Positions 8,790-17,898 of a DNA stretch of 64,000 bases are shown one piece after another. Location of the stretch: positions 62,001 through 126,000 of the forward strand of contig CAYVIB010000011.1 in the NCBI GenBank assembly GCA_964451365.1, written 5' to 3'. Below the pieces are notes generated by a model, which was not told the origin of the DNA, searched no databases, and saw only the letters and a program-made list of their open reading frames with translations. Source of the DNA: CAYVIB01 sp964451365. Its GTDB lineage: Bacteria > Pseudomonadota > Gammaproteobacteria > Pseudomonadales > Cellvibrionaceae. The position numbers and the translations under genes are program-made. Positions within the stretch are counted from its first letter, which is position 1; every line of letters starts with the position of its first letter.

Positions 8790-9758
8790 TTATTCTAGTC
8801 GAAAGTTATCAAAATAAAGCGTGTAGGGGCGGGGTGGACGCAACATGTATACCATTGTGCCGAAAACATGCTCCATATCCATTTTCCGCGTGCTGGGCCC
8901 ACGCGTGATATCGTCGATGGCCACTTTTATTTCGCGGTGCCCCGGTTTGATTTCGTACGTCCGGTTAAAGCGATCGGCATGCCGGTTGTTGTGGTGTTTA
9001 TCGTTGATGCGCAATACCAGTTGCAGTTCCTGTTGCTGCGGATTAAAGACTTCAAATACAAAATAATTGTAGTTTCGCCAATCGTCACTGACGTCCCGCG
9101 AAATCAAACCCGGCCAGGGACCGGTGTCGAAATCCACTTTTACCACGTTGGAGGAGTTTTCCTTCCAATCCCCTGGCGCGGGAACAATGGAATAACTCGC
9201 CGAATATTCGGTATCGATAAATTTATTCAACCAGGTATTTTCAAAATCCGCGATAAGGGGAAACGCCCGGTCCCGTTGATAACCCGCATACAACCACAGC
9301 AGCGGTGACGACAGGCTGACGGTAAGTAATGCTGACGCGCCAGCCAAATAAATTATTCTTAAAGCGCGCTTTGCATAGAAGGACAAAAACACAGCGCCAC
9401 CGGCGGCGGCGCCGATAGTATCCAAAAACAGATCCGACCAGGATGAATCCCGCCCGACCATGGTGGACTGGATAATTTCAACCGCCGCACCGGTAACGAC
9501 ACAAGCCAATACCGAGGCGACAACAACAATTTTTATATTCCCCGACGGCCGCAACTTTCGGAACAATACTGCCAGCACCAACGCCAGGCACCAAAATATC
9601 AGCGCGTGTCCGGAATCCTGCAGCGCCGCCTGAAATTGCGACTTTCCCGACAGATGATAATTAACCAGTAACCAGATGGTGCATGTCGTCGCGGCAAGAC
9701 AAAGCAGGAGTAATGCAACAGTGCGGTAACGGCCAGATGAATAAGGGAGTGGCTTCAA
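8790..9758 (-). CDS. VanZ-like membrane protein with a C-terminal jelly-roll-like domain
   Basis: 322 residues with a TTG start behind AAAGGATATTGGG. Residues 10-155 hold about five membrane spans with the VanZ-like pattern (HALIFWCLALVLAVLF; AAVEIIQ; DLFLDTIGAAAGG). Residues 170-322 are soluble and beta-rich, with DWRNYNYFVFEVFNPQQQ, REIKVAIDDI and a final LYFDNFRLE; this resembles the carbohydrate-binding/jelly-roll folds attached to glycan-active proteins. VanZ-like proteins are poorly characterised apart from VanZ itself (teicoplanin resistance). The fusion suggests a membrane-anchored sugar- or glycan-sensing protein, but that is inference. It lies 64 bases upstream of moxR on the same strand. 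Confidence 0.7.
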   Translation of the reverse strand: MKPLPYSSGRYRTVALLLLCLAATTCTIWLLVNYHLSGKSQFQAALQDSGHALIFWCLALVLAVLFRKLRPSGNIKIVVVASVLACVVTGAAVEIIQSTMVGRDSSWSDLFLDTIGAAAGGAVFLSFYAKRALRIIYLAGASALLTVSLSSPLLWLYAGYQRDRAFPLIADFENTWLNKFIDTEYSASYSIVPAPGDWKENSSNVVKVDFDTGPWPGLISRDVSDDWRNYNYFVFEVFNPQQQELQLVLRINDKHHNNRHADRFNRTYEIKPGHREIKVAIDDITRGPSTRKMDMEHVFGTMVYMLRPPRPYTLYFDNFRLE

Positions 9759-9801
9759 CCCAATATCCTTTTAAATTGAGAGACTCGACTACAGGCGAAG
9801 A

Positions 9802-10998
9802 TCAAAGGCTTCCCAGTCCCCGCTCAAGGTCGGCAATAATATCTTTTGGGTCTTCCAGCCCCATGGCGATGCGAATCAGGTTGTCCGAAATTCCCGCCAG
9901 ACGCTTTTCATCGTCACTCAACCTTCCGTGAGTGGTGGTAGCCGGATGCACAATGGTCGATTTGGCGTCACCGAGATTCGCGGTCAGCGAAAGTATTCGG
10001 GTGGAGTCTATAACATGCCAGGCTTCCGCCCTGCCGCCCTTCACTTTGAACGACAATACACCGCCGAATGCCTTCTGTTGTTTCGCCGCAAGCGCGTGCC
10101 CGGGGTGTGAGGGCAAACCGGCATAAAAAACCTGCTCGACATTTTCGTGCGCATGCAACCACTCGGCAATCGCCTGCGCATTGGCCGAGTGCGCTTCCAT
10201 TCTAAGACGTAATGTTTCCAACCCTTTCAGGAACACCCAGGCGTTAAAGGGGCTCATTGTCGGACCGCAGGAACGGATAACACCGAGTACCTCGCTCATT
10301 TCCTCCTTGCGCCCCACCACCGCGCCGCCGAGACAACGGCCCTGCCCGTCCAGGTATTTTGTGGCGGAATGAATAACGATATCGGCACCGAGTTCCAGCG
10401 GTTTTTGCAACGCGGGAGTACAAAAGCAATTATCCACCACCAACAACACGTTATTTGCCTTCGCCAATTCCGCCAGCCTGGCGATATCCGCGACTTCACA
10501 CAGGGGATTGGACGGCGATTCCAGCAATAAAAATTTTGTTTTCCCGGTAATGGCGCCGGCCCAGGCAGAGTAATCGGTCAGCGGCACGAAATCGACATCG
10601 ACACCGAATTTTTTCATGTACTTGGTAAACAGTACGGTGGTGGTGCCGAACACACTTCGCGAGCAGACCACATGATCACCCGCCGACAACAATGCAAGGC
10701 AGGTGGACAAAATGGCGGCCATGCCTGACGCGGTGGCAACACCGGCTTCCGCGCCTTCGAGTGCGGCGATTCTGTCCTGGAACGTTCTAACTGTGGGATT
10801 GGTGTAACGGGAATAAACATTACCCGGCTGCTCGCCGGAAAATTTTGCCGCCGCGTCGGCCGCGGATTCGAATACATAACTCGAGGTGGTAAAAATAGCC
10901 TCGCTGTTTTCGCCCTCGGCCGTGCGCACATGCCCGGCCCTTACCGCCAGGGTATCGAGACCGGCATTTTGCAGAATGTCTTTATCTTTTGTTGTCAT
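9802..10998 (-). CDS. metZ: O-succinylhomoserine sulfhydrylase MetZ
   Basis: 398 residues, PLP-dependent Cys/Met metabolism fold. The PLP lysine is Lys214 in HSATKYLDGQGRC, a context characteristic of MetZ rather than MetB or MetC. Other family marks are YSRYTNPTV near residue 62 and SNPLCEV near 163. It converts O-succinylhomoserine and sulfide to homocysteine (direct sulfhydrylation route to methionine). The gene follows purF by 12 bases, the same purF-metZ order as in Pseudomonas, and is probably cotranscribed with cvpA-purF. Confidence 0.95.
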   Translation of the reverse strand: MTTKDKDILQNAGLDTLAVRAGHVRTAEGENSEAIFTTSSYVFESAADAAAKFSGEQPGNVYSRYTNPTVRTFQDRIAALEGAEAGVATASGMAAILSTCLALLSAGDHVVCSRSVFGTTTVLFTKYMKKFGVDVDFVPLTDYSAWAGAITGKTKFLLLESPSNPLCEVADIARLAELAKANNVLLVVDNCFCTPALQKPLELGADIVIHSATKYLDGQGRCLGGAVVGRKEEMSEVLGVIRSCGPTMSPFNAWVFLKGLETLRLRMEAHSANAQAIAEWLHAHENVEQVFYAGLPSHPGHALAAKQQKAFGGVLSFKVKGGRAEAWHVIDSTRILSLTANLGDAKSTIVHPATTTHGRLSDDEKRLAGISDNLIRIAMGLEDPKDIIADLERGLGSL

Positions 10999-11010
10999 GA
11001 AAAGTTTTTG

Positions 11011-12537
11011 TCAATCGTCGTTATGGATGCCGACCATGGCATAGGCGCTGGCCTTTGCCACTTCAAGCTCGCGCGCTGCCTTGATGGAATCGCTCCGCTC
11101 CGCTTCCAGTCGGGCCAGGTAGTTTTCATCCACATCCTGGGTAACGTAGTTACCGTCAAACACCGAACAATCAAACTGCTTGATTTCCGGGCTGCCCTCG
11201 GCGGATGCGGCCACCAAATCCTCGATGTCCTGATAAATCAACCAGTCGGCGCCGATTTCACGGCAGATTTCATCCACCGTGCGCCCGTGTGCGATCAATT
11301 CCTTCGCCGTCGGCATATCGATGCCGTAGACGTTGGGATATTTTACCGCCGGCGCGGCGGAGGCAAAGTAAACCTTGGCCGCTCCCGCTTCCCGGGCAAG
11401 GTTGATAATCTGCTGGCAGGTGGTGCCACGCACAATGGAGTCGTCCACCAGCAGTACGTTTTTGTCGCGGAATTCCAGGTCGATAACGTTCAGCTTCTGG
11501 CGCACGGATTTTTTCCGCTGTTGCTGGCCGGGCATGATAAACGTGCGGCCGATATAACGGTTCTTTACCAGTCCCTCGCGGAATTTCACTCCCAGGGTCT
11601 GGGCCAGGGCCTGACCGGCCACCCGGCTGCTGTCGGGAATGGGAATAACCACATCGATATCGTGATCCGGCCGCTCGCGCAGGATTTTTTCCGCAAGCTT
11701 TTCACCCTGCCTCAGGCGCGCCTTGTAAACCGACACGCCGTCGATAATGGAGTCCGGACGGGCAAAATAGACGTGCTCAAATATACAGGGACTCAACTTG
11801 GGATTGGTGACGCACTGGCGAGTATACAATTCGCCATCGACAGTAATAAAGATAGCTTCACCCGGAGCCACGTCTCGAATCAGCTTGTAACCCAATACGT
11901 CCAAGGCACAGCTTTCGGACGCGACCATATAGGAGGTGCCATTTTTCGATTCCTTCGCGCCAAACACCAGCGGCCGGATACCATTGGGGTCGCGAAACGC
12001 CAACACGCCGTAGCTGGCGATCATGGAGACTACCGCGTAACCGCCCCGAACCCGTTTGTGCACCCGGGCCACGGCATTGAAAATATCGTCCGGCGTCGGG
12101 CTCAGCTTGCCCTGCAGTTGCAGTTCGTGGGCGAAGACATTAAGCAGCACTTCCGAGTCCGAATCTGTATTCACATGGCGCAGATCCTCCTTGAACAGGT
12201 CCTGGCTGAGTTGGGCCGTGTTGGTCAGGTTGCCGTTGTGTGCCAGGGCAATACCGTACGGCGAATTCACATAGAACGGCTGCGCGAGCGCCGGACCGGA
12301 ACTGCCGGCGGTGGGATAGCGCACATGACCGATTCCCATGTTACCCACCAGGCGCTGCATGTGCCGGCTGCGAAATACATCCCGCACCAGCCCCACCGCC
12401 TTTTGCTGCGCCAACTTGCCGTTGTGGCACGTCATGATACCCGCGGCATCCTGGCCGCGATGCTGCAGCATGGTAAGCGCGCCATACAGCGAAAGGTTGA
12501 CGTCGCTTTTACCAACAATACCCACAATACCGCACAT
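11011..12537 (-). CDS. purF: Amidophosphoribosyltransferase PurF
   Basis: 508 residues. It begins MCGIVGIVG, so after Met removal Cys2 becomes the N-terminal nucleophile of the class II glutamine amidotransferase domain (about 1-230). The phosphoribosyltransferase domain carries the PRPP loop VLLVDDSIVRGTT. It catalyses the first committed step of purine synthesis, PRPP plus glutamine to phosphoribosylamine. Located between cvpA (130 bases upstream) and metZ, the classic cvpA-purF-metZ arrangement. Confidence 0.97.
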   Translation of the reverse strand: MCGIVGIVGKSDVNLSLYGALTMLQHRGQDAAGIMTCHNGKLAQQKAVGLVRDVFRSRHMQRLVGNMGIGHVRYPTAGSSGPALAQPFYVNSPYGIALAHNGNLTNTAQLSQDLFKEDLRHVNTDSDSEVLLNVFAHELQLQGKLSPTPDDIFNAVARVHKRVRGGYAVVSMIASYGVLAFRDPNGIRPLVFGAKESKNGTSYMVASESCALDVLGYKLIRDVAPGEAIFITVDGELYTRQCVTNPKLSPCIFEHVYFARPDSIIDGVSVYKARLRQGEKLAEKILRERPDHDIDVVIPIPDSSRVAGQALAQTLGVKFREGLVKNRYIGRTFIMPGQQQRKKSVRQKLNVIDLEFRDKNVLLVDDSIVRGTTCQQIINLAREAGAAKVYFASAAPAVKYPNVYGIDMPTAKELIAHGRTVDEICREIGADWLIYQDIEDLVAASAEGSPEIKQFDCSVFDGNYVTQDVDENYLARLEAERSDSIKAARELEVAKASAYAMVGIHNDD

Positions 12538-12667
12538 GTACTAAGAAACCCTCATTTGAAACGTGACGCCGCCCCGCATATCAACCCCAATTACCCTACC
12601 CCGCCTGCAGCGATTGTATCAGCAGTGGAAGTGTTTGTTTCACTCCTGAAACGGGGCCAGACTGGCA

Positions 12668-13165
12668 CTAATTAAACAATCCGACGAAAAAATCAACCAG
12701 CTGCTTCATTGCCGCCCGGCACCAACCCTCGAATTCAAGTAATTGGGGGATGAAAAGCGATTCTCGCCACCAGGCGTCCTGGTCAACGGGAACGAGTGCA
12801 GGCAAAAACAACAGTATGGCCATAACGACGACAAATCCCCGTACCAGGCCAAACACCATACCGAACATCCGGTCGGTTCCCGATAATCCTGTCATCCTGA
12901 CAACTTCACCGATTAAATAGTTCACCATCGCCCCCACCACCAGGGTGGCGGCAAACAGAATACCGAATGCCACCATATCGCGAACGGAGGGAGTTTGGAT
13001 TTGCGATTGCAACAGAAAGGAAAGCTGGTCCCGGAACGTGATGGCGATAAAAAACGCCAGCACCCAGTTCGCCATGGAAAGGGCTTCCTTGACAAAGCCC
13101 CGCTTCAGGCTGATCAGGCTCGATACCAACAGGATTGCCAGGATGACCCAATCCGCCCAATTCAT
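12668..13165 (-). CDS. cvpA: CvpA family membrane protein
   Basis: 165 residues from the ATG at 13165 (MNWADWVILA); the frame stays open further upstream to a TTG at 13207, but that extension adds unconserved polar residues. Four hydrophobic spans are visible. CvpA was named for colicin V production and is now linked to envelope stress tolerance; its molecular job is unclear. It sits just upstream of purF, as in most gammaproteobacteria. Confidence 0.92.
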   Translation of the reverse strand: MNWADWVILAILLVSSLISLKRGFVKEALSMANWVLAFFIAITFRDQLSFLLQSQIQTPSVRDMVAFGILFAATLVVGAMVNYLIGEVVRMTGLSGTDRMFGMVFGLVRGFVVVMAILLFLPALVPVDQDAWWRESLFIPQLLEFEGWCRAAMKQLVDFFVGLFN

Positions 13166-13325
13166 TCGATGGTCCGGTTTACTCTGGCGCGGTGTTGACG
13201 GGCGCAATTCATTTAACGGGCGTACCTGGTTTTTCGGGAAGCGGCAATTCTAGCAGACGCAGGCGCGTGGAAACACCCCGGGGTTATGACTCAAATTCGC
13301 TTACTCCGGGCATGAGCTACAATAA

Positions 13326-15008
13326 ATGCATATACATAAAACCCACTTTGCAATGAAGCAGATCGATATCATAAAAACCTATAGCCACAAGCGATGCCTG
13401 GTGGTGGACGACATTCCGGATGCCCGTACCTCCCTCAAGCGGATACTTGTCGATTTCGGGGCGAAAAATATCGATACCGCGGGCAGCGCCGAAGAAGCAA
13501 TCGATCTTTGCGAACGACACCAGTACGACATCGTGCTCGCCGACCACAATCTCGGCCATGGGAAAAACGGTCAACAGCTTCTGGAGGAACTGCGCTACCA
13601 CCGGCTGCTGAAAAACAGCTCGGTGTTTATGGTTATCAGCGCGGAAAACGCCATTCAATTGGTCCTTCACACCCTGGAGTACCAGCCCGACGACTACGTC
13701 AATAAACCGGTCAATCGCGACTCGCTGCGACCGAGGCTGGATTACGCCATGCTCAAGAACGAAACGCTCGCCTCTGTGAAGAACGCCCTCGACGAAGGCA
13801 ACCCACCAAAGGGGATTGATGCCTGTAAAGCCCTGGTGGCAAGGAAAGGCAAATTTTACCTGGAAACCTGCAAGATGCTGGGGGAACTGCTTTGCGAGCA
13901 ACACCGCTATGAAGAGGCGGAAAAATTTTATCTCGGCCTGCAGGGCGACCGGTCGTGGCTTTGGGCCCAACTTGGCTTGGCCAAAGCCCTGTTCGGGCTG
14001 GGCCAGTTGGATAATGCGGAACAGATACTGACCACTATCATCCACTCGAACAACCTGTGCCTGGACGCCCACGACCTGCTGGCAAAAATATATCGCGCAA
14101 AAAACAAATCACAGCTGGCTCAACTCTCCCTCGGCGAGGCCGTCAAAATTTCACCCCACTCGGTACAGCGCCAGCGCGATATGGGAAGGATCTGCAGCGA
14201 GAACAACGACCTGCCCAGCGCGGTTCACGCCTATCGCCAGGCGTTGAAGCTGGCTCGCAACTCCTGTCATGAACAACCGGAAGACTATATCAACCTGGTG
14301 CAGACCCTGACCCGGCTAAGCGCCGGCAACTCCGTCGACATCATCAGAAAGCTCGCCGCTGAAGCGCTGGATATCCTGAAGCTCTTGAATAAAAAATACG
14401 GCCGTCACCCGGTCATCAACACCTACAGTAAATTGCTTGAAGCGAATGTCTACGACGCGCTCAACAATTCCGGTAAATCCGACGAACTTGCGCGGGATGC
14501 AAGGCAGGTTCAATCGGAAATGAAAGCCGAACTGCTGCTCAACACATCAATGGAACTCTGTATCGGCTGCGCCAGGGCTTTTATGGCGCGGGGGCAGTAT
14601 GACGAAGGCGAACACCTGTTGCAGGAAATTGCCAAAATCAATACCGACCCGGCCGTTGCGGTACAGTTGGACAAACTGCTGCGTGAACCGGTAACGGGCG
14701 AAGGTATCCAATACGCGGCAAAACTTAACAAGCAGGGAATTGAATATTATCAGGCGGGAGAAATTGAAAAAGCGGTCCGCTCATTTGAGTCGGTGTTAAA
14801 GGAACTACCCAATCATATTGGCCTCAACCTGAATTTGATACAGGCGATGATCAGTAAAAACAAGGAATGCAAAGGCATTAACGACAAGGAAATTGCCGCG
14901 ATACAATCCTGCTTCAGGCGTATCGGTGAAATTAAACCTTCTTCCAGCCACAGCGACCGCTATCAATACCTGATGCGACAGTTCGAGAAACTGCACTCGC
15001 CGCGGTAA
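13326..15008 (+). CDS. Response regulator receiver domain fused to TPR repeats
   Basis: 560 residues. The N-terminal receiver domain (about 20-145) has the acidic pair Asp28/Asp29 (CLVVDDIPDA), phospho-acceptor Asp73 (IVLADHNLG) and conserved Lys127 (DYVNKPV), so it should be phosphorylatable. The rest is helical tetratricopeptide repeat (AEKFYLGLQGDRSWLWAQLGLAKALFGLG and at least five more TPR-like units), ending near the C-terminus with a clear GIEYYQAGEIEKAVRSFESVL repeat. There is no DNA-binding output domain, so it probably acts through protein contacts, as in the Pseudomonas PA2583-like/CheY-TPR class. No histidine kinase is encoded nearby. The start may instead be Met10 at 13353; neither has a strong ribosome site. 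Confidence 0.88.
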   Translation: MHIHKTHFAMKQIDIIKTYSHKRCLVVDDIPDARTSLKRILVDFGAKNIDTAGSAEEAIDLCERHQYDIVLADHNLGHGKNGQQLLEELRYHRLLKNSSVFMVISAENAIQLVLHTLEYQPDDYVNKPVNRDSLRPRLDYAMLKNETLASVKNALDEGNPPKGIDACKALVARKGKFYLETCKMLGELLCEQHRYEEAEKFYLGLQGDRSWLWAQLGLAKALFGLGQLDNAEQILTTIIHSNNLCLDAHDLLAKIYRAKNKSQLAQLSLGEAVKISPHSVQRQRDMGRICSENNDLPSAVHAYRQALKLARNSCHEQPEDYINLVQTLTRLSAGNSVDIIRKLAAEALDILKLLNKKYGRHPVINTYSKLLEANVYDALNNSGKSDELARDARQVQSEMKAELLLNTSMELCIGCARAFMARGQYDEGEHLLQEIAKINTDPAVAVQLDKLLREPVTGEGIQYAAKLNKQGIEYYQAGEIEKAVRSFESVLKELPNHIGLNLNLIQAMISKNKECKGINDKEIAAIQSCFRRIGEIKPSSSHSDRYQYLMRQFEKLHSPR

Positions 15009-15012
15009 TGTT

Positions 15013-15699
15013 TCATCCTCCGCCGCAGCCGCTGCAGCCGCCACCACACCCGCCTCCGTGGCCGCCGCCTTTCCCACCTCCGTAAGAATTCAGCCAGCGG
15101 ATCACCTTATAAATAAAATATACAGCAACCGCCAGTTTGATATAAAACCAGATATCGGATACCCCTTCCTCCTGCGTACAGGCGACCAGCAAAACCGGCA
15201 CCAGTGCGAGAAAGGCAAAAATGTGCGAAGGTTTTGGAATTGTCCAGGTGTGATTTTTATTAACGCGAACAAACCTGGCTGAATGCCGGAATCTCTCTTC
15301 GGCGCCTGGCCAAATGTCCGCCGGAGGATCTTCATTAAAAACAATGCGATATCGTTGAAGCGTGTTGTTGTATTGTTGACGGAAAAGTTCCGCCTGTTCG
15401 GCGCCACCTTTCGTTGGCTCATGATGGAGATCAAAACCTAAGGTCTCGCCGCAAAACCTAATCCAATAGGACCGGGTGTAAGTTAAATGAAGATGCCATA
15501 CCTGATCCACCTGATCCGACGGTGTCATGGCCTCCGCGGCAATCGCGCACAAGTAGGTAAACCTTTTGTACTCAATTATGCACCGGCGGGCATAACTTTC
15601 ACGCCAGCCATTTTCCCGTGCAAGACGATGCAGGAAAGTTAGCCGGCTTTCTCCGTCATCGATTTCATACGCTTCTATTTTTTCCCGAAGTGAGTTCAT
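15013..15699 (-). CDS. Glycine-rich-domain (GRDP/DUF1399-like) membrane protein with Gly/Cys tail
   Basis: 228 residues. The N-terminal half contains VDQVWHLHLTYTRSYW (about 84-99), matching the DUF1399/GRDP motif (VDxxWHxHxxxxxxY) first known from plant and fungal glycine-rich-domain proteins. Two hydrophobic spans follow (FAFLALVPVLLVA and IWFYIKLAVAVYFIYKVI, about 160-205). The last 22 residues are a Gly-Cys tail (GGGCGGGCSGCGGG), as in TIGR04222-type bacterial proteins. Function unknown. Its ATG overlaps the GH105 stop in an ATGA, so it is the second gene of a coupled pair, and its end nearly touches the convergent response regulator. Confidence 0.7.
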   Translation of the reverse strand: MNSLREKIEAYEIDDGESRLTFLHRLARENGWRESYARRCIIEYKRFTYLCAIAAEAMTPSDQVDQVWHLHLTYTRSYWIRFCGETLGFDLHHEPTKGGAEQAELFRQQYNNTLQRYRIVFNEDPPADIWPGAEERFRHSARFVRVNKNHTWTIPKPSHIFAFLALVPVLLVACTQEEGVSDIWFYIKLAVAVYFIYKVIRWLNSYGGGKGGGHGGGCGGGCSGCGGG

Positions 15700-16802
15700 T
15701 TCTTCCCCTCACTTATTGCCACCAGATTATCCGCAAACCACAACACTGGCGCCTGACTGTGAAAATCACCGGTGGTTTTCGGCCGTTCAAGATAATAATT
15801 GATGTCCCTGCTCTGCCCGGTGCCAATGCACACATCGGATAACCGACCCTGTTCATCGATGTAATCAGTCAGGGCGGCCCAGGCTTTTTGATAAGCGAGT
15901 GTGAATTTTTTATTGTCCAGGATACCCGCCCCGACACCTGCCGAGATAGCATAACCGAACATTGCGGTGGATGAGGTTTCCTTCCAGGAGGTTTTGTTAT
16001 CCAGCAGCTGTCGCCACATACCGTCGTCGGCCTGATACTTCAGCAAAGCGCTCATCATCTTTTTATAACCCGCCAGGATCGCGGGATAATGTGAGTTTGT
16101 TTGCGGCAATTCCGACAGTAACTCTGCCAGCCCCGCCGCCACCCAGCCATTGCCTCGCCCCCAGAAAAAGGGAGCGTTTTCGCCGTGGTGAAACAATCCG
16201 TTCGGGCGCTGAAGTTTCTTCAGATAGGCATCAATTTCAAGTGCGGCGCGATTCAGGTAAATTGGATTTCCCGTTGCCCGGTACGCCTGGACCTGAAGCG
16301 CACCAATCATCCAGACATCATCTATCCAGTAGCGCGTTTGTTTGGTCATGCCATTTGGCAGCGGATCTTCCCATTGCGCATCGGCGAGAATCAACCCTTC
16401 CTTGCGTTTGGAAATATTTTTACCCGTCAGATAAAGCTGTAACGGCAAAATACCGTAAACATTGGCATCGACATGTCCCGCCTCCGGCAATTTTTCCGTA
16501 CCGGGAACTTCGCGATACCTGTTTTCGAGGTGCTTTATCAATTCCCTGTCGTTCAGGCGGCCGGCAAGCCGCAATGCACCGTATCCCACCGCCGCTTCGG
16601 CATAATGAATGCCGGTAAAATCGCTGGTGACATACATCATATAATCCGGCCGGGAAAGAAGGTCCTCTATTACCCGCCTGCCAACAATCTCCGGTGAGGT
16701 TTGCACGGACCGGGAAGAAGCGGGCGCCGCCTCACCGCTATGGCTTCCCGCTCCAAGCGTCAACAGCAACGGCAGCAACAGGTACAATCTGAACAGTTTC
16801 AT
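15696..16802 (-). CDS. Glycoside hydrolase family 105 (unsaturated rhamnogalacturonyl hydrolase-like)
   Basis: 368 residues from the ATG at 16802, which gives a proper signal peptide (MKLFRLYLLLPLLLTLGAG); the open frame further upstream lacks one. Family marks of GH105/GH88 are YWIDDVWMIGAL (residues about 158-169, containing the likely catalytic Asp) and FFWGRGNGWVAAGLAE (about 212-227), in an (alpha/alpha)6 barrel pattern. Such enzymes hydrate the unsaturated uronic acid left by polysaccharide lyases. An export signal is unusual, since many GH105 enzymes are cytoplasmic, so oligosaccharides may be processed in the periplasm. No lyase or sugar transporter lies next to it. Confidence 0.88.
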   Translation of the reverse strand: MKLFRLYLLLPLLLTLGAGSHSGEAAPASSRSVQTSPEIVGRRVIEDLLSRPDYMMYVTSDFTGIHYAEAAVGYGALRLAGRLNDRELIKHLENRYREVPGTEKLPEAGHVDANVYGILPLQLYLTGKNISKRKEGLILADAQWEDPLPNGMTKQTRYWIDDVWMIGALQVQAYRATGNPIYLNRAALEIDAYLKKLQRPNGLFHHGENAPFFWGRGNGWVAAGLAELLSELPQTNSHYPAILAGYKKMMSALLKYQADDGMWRQLLDNKTSWKETSSTAMFGYAISAGVGAGILDNKKFTLAYQKAWAALTDYIDEQGRLSDVCIGTGQSRDINYYLERPKTTGDFHSQAPVLWFADNLVAISEGKK

Positions 16803-16973
16803 CGCGGCTCCAACAATTGTTATTGTTCCTGGGGTAACCTGCAATTGCAGGTAATAGTAAACCCGCCCGCGGTCAAACACCACCCTGCACGACAGTTTGC
16901 AGTGCCGGTCATATTTTTATAGGCCAATTTGTTGTACGGTGACAACTTGCTAAAACCATTATGGGAAAACCCG

Positions 16974-17843
16974 ATGCCGCAACGCCACCTTATACTGTCC
17001 TGCCTGCTTCTACTGATTATTTGCTCGCACAGCCAAGCCGAATCACCGGTGTGGAGAATATCAAAAGGCGGTAATGAACTGTTTGTGGGGGGAACATTTC
17101 ACCTGTTGTCCTCCACCGATCACCCGCTACCGGAAGCTTTTACACAGGCTTACAAGAACGCTGACAGCCTGGTATTTGAAACCGATATCGAAAAAGCTCA
17201 AAGCCCTGCCTTCCAGATGGCCATGCTGAAAGCGCTGACCTATCAGGACGAACGAACGCTAAAAGACGTTTTAAAGCCGAAAACACTCGAATCATTAAAA
17301 ACCTTCCTTGCCGGTCGTGGACTTCAGTTGGACAACTTCGCCAAATTCACGCCCGCCGGTCTCGGATTAATGATCGCCATAACGGAATACCAACGCCTGG
17401 GTATGCAGCCCATGTATGGCGTTGACGTGGTCTATCACCAGAAGGCCACGGCGGATAAAAAGCCGGTCAATGCGCTCGAAAGCCCGGAGGAGCAGCTGGA
17501 GTTTATCGCCAAAATGGGTGAGGGACAGGACGATGAAATGATTACCTATACCCTGGAAGAAATTGATCGCCTGCCGGAACTGATCAACGGCATGAGGCGG
17601 GCGTGGCGTACCGGAAATTTAAAACAACTTGACGAACTGGCAATGAAGGACGGTCGCGAACAATTTCCCAAAACCTACCAGTCACTGATTACCGATCGCA
17701 ATGACGCCTGGTTAATGCCAATCAAGCAAATGTTGGCAGATAACGGGACTGAGTTTATCCTTGTCGGCGCATTGCATCTTGCCGGCCCGGACGGACTGAT
17801 TGCACAATTAAAAAAGCAGGGATATAAAATTGAAAACCTGTGA
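16974..17843 (+). CDS. TraB/GumN family protein, exported
   Basis: 289 residues from the ATG at 16974, which gives a signal peptide (PQRHLILSCLLLLIICSHSQA). Family marks are VGGTFHLL near residue 40, the GVDVVYH segment and the C-terminal FILVGALHLAGPDGLI, the two GxxH elements that define the TraB/GumN (Tiki-related) fold and could form a metal-dependent protease site. Members are found next to polysaccharide and conjugation genes but the bacterial function is not known. It is divergent from the GH105 gene and convergent with the M23 peptidase gene. Confidence 0.85.
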   Translation: MPQRHLILSCLLLLIICSHSQAESPVWRISKGGNELFVGGTFHLLSSTDHPLPEAFTQAYKNADSLVFETDIEKAQSPAFQMAMLKALTYQDERTLKDVLKPKTLESLKTFLAGRGLQLDNFAKFTPAGLGLMIAITEYQRLGMQPMYGVDVVYHQKATADKKPVNALESPEEQLEFIAKMGEGQDDEMITYTLEEIDRLPELINGMRRAWRTGNLKQLDELAMKDGREQFPKTYQSLITDRNDAWLMPIKQMLADNGTEFILVGALHLAGPDGLIAQLKKQGYKIENL

Positions 17844-17848
17844 TTCCA

Positions 17849-17874
17849 GGTCCCGCCGTAGTCCAGACGGGACC
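17849..17874. terminator. Hairpin between convergent genes
   Basis: GGTCCCG (17849-17855) pairs with CGGGACC (17868-17874) across a 12-base loop in the gap between the TraB and M23 genes. There is no T-run, so only a weak terminator candidate. Confidence 0.25.
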
Positions 17875-17898
17875 ACTCTTCACCGCATCACCACAATT

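Noticed and set aside
12580..12615. Third REP-like copy upstream of purF
   Set aside because: Only TTACCCTACCCCGCCTGCAG resembles the arm; the core CGAAGTGTCGGAC is absent and there is no matching left arm.
10930..12675. 581-codon plus-strand open frame across metZ, purF and cvpA
   Set aside because: It lies antisense to purF, which has complete catalytic motifs; the plus-strand translation has no domain pattern and many His/Gln/Arg-rich stretches typical of an antisense frame.
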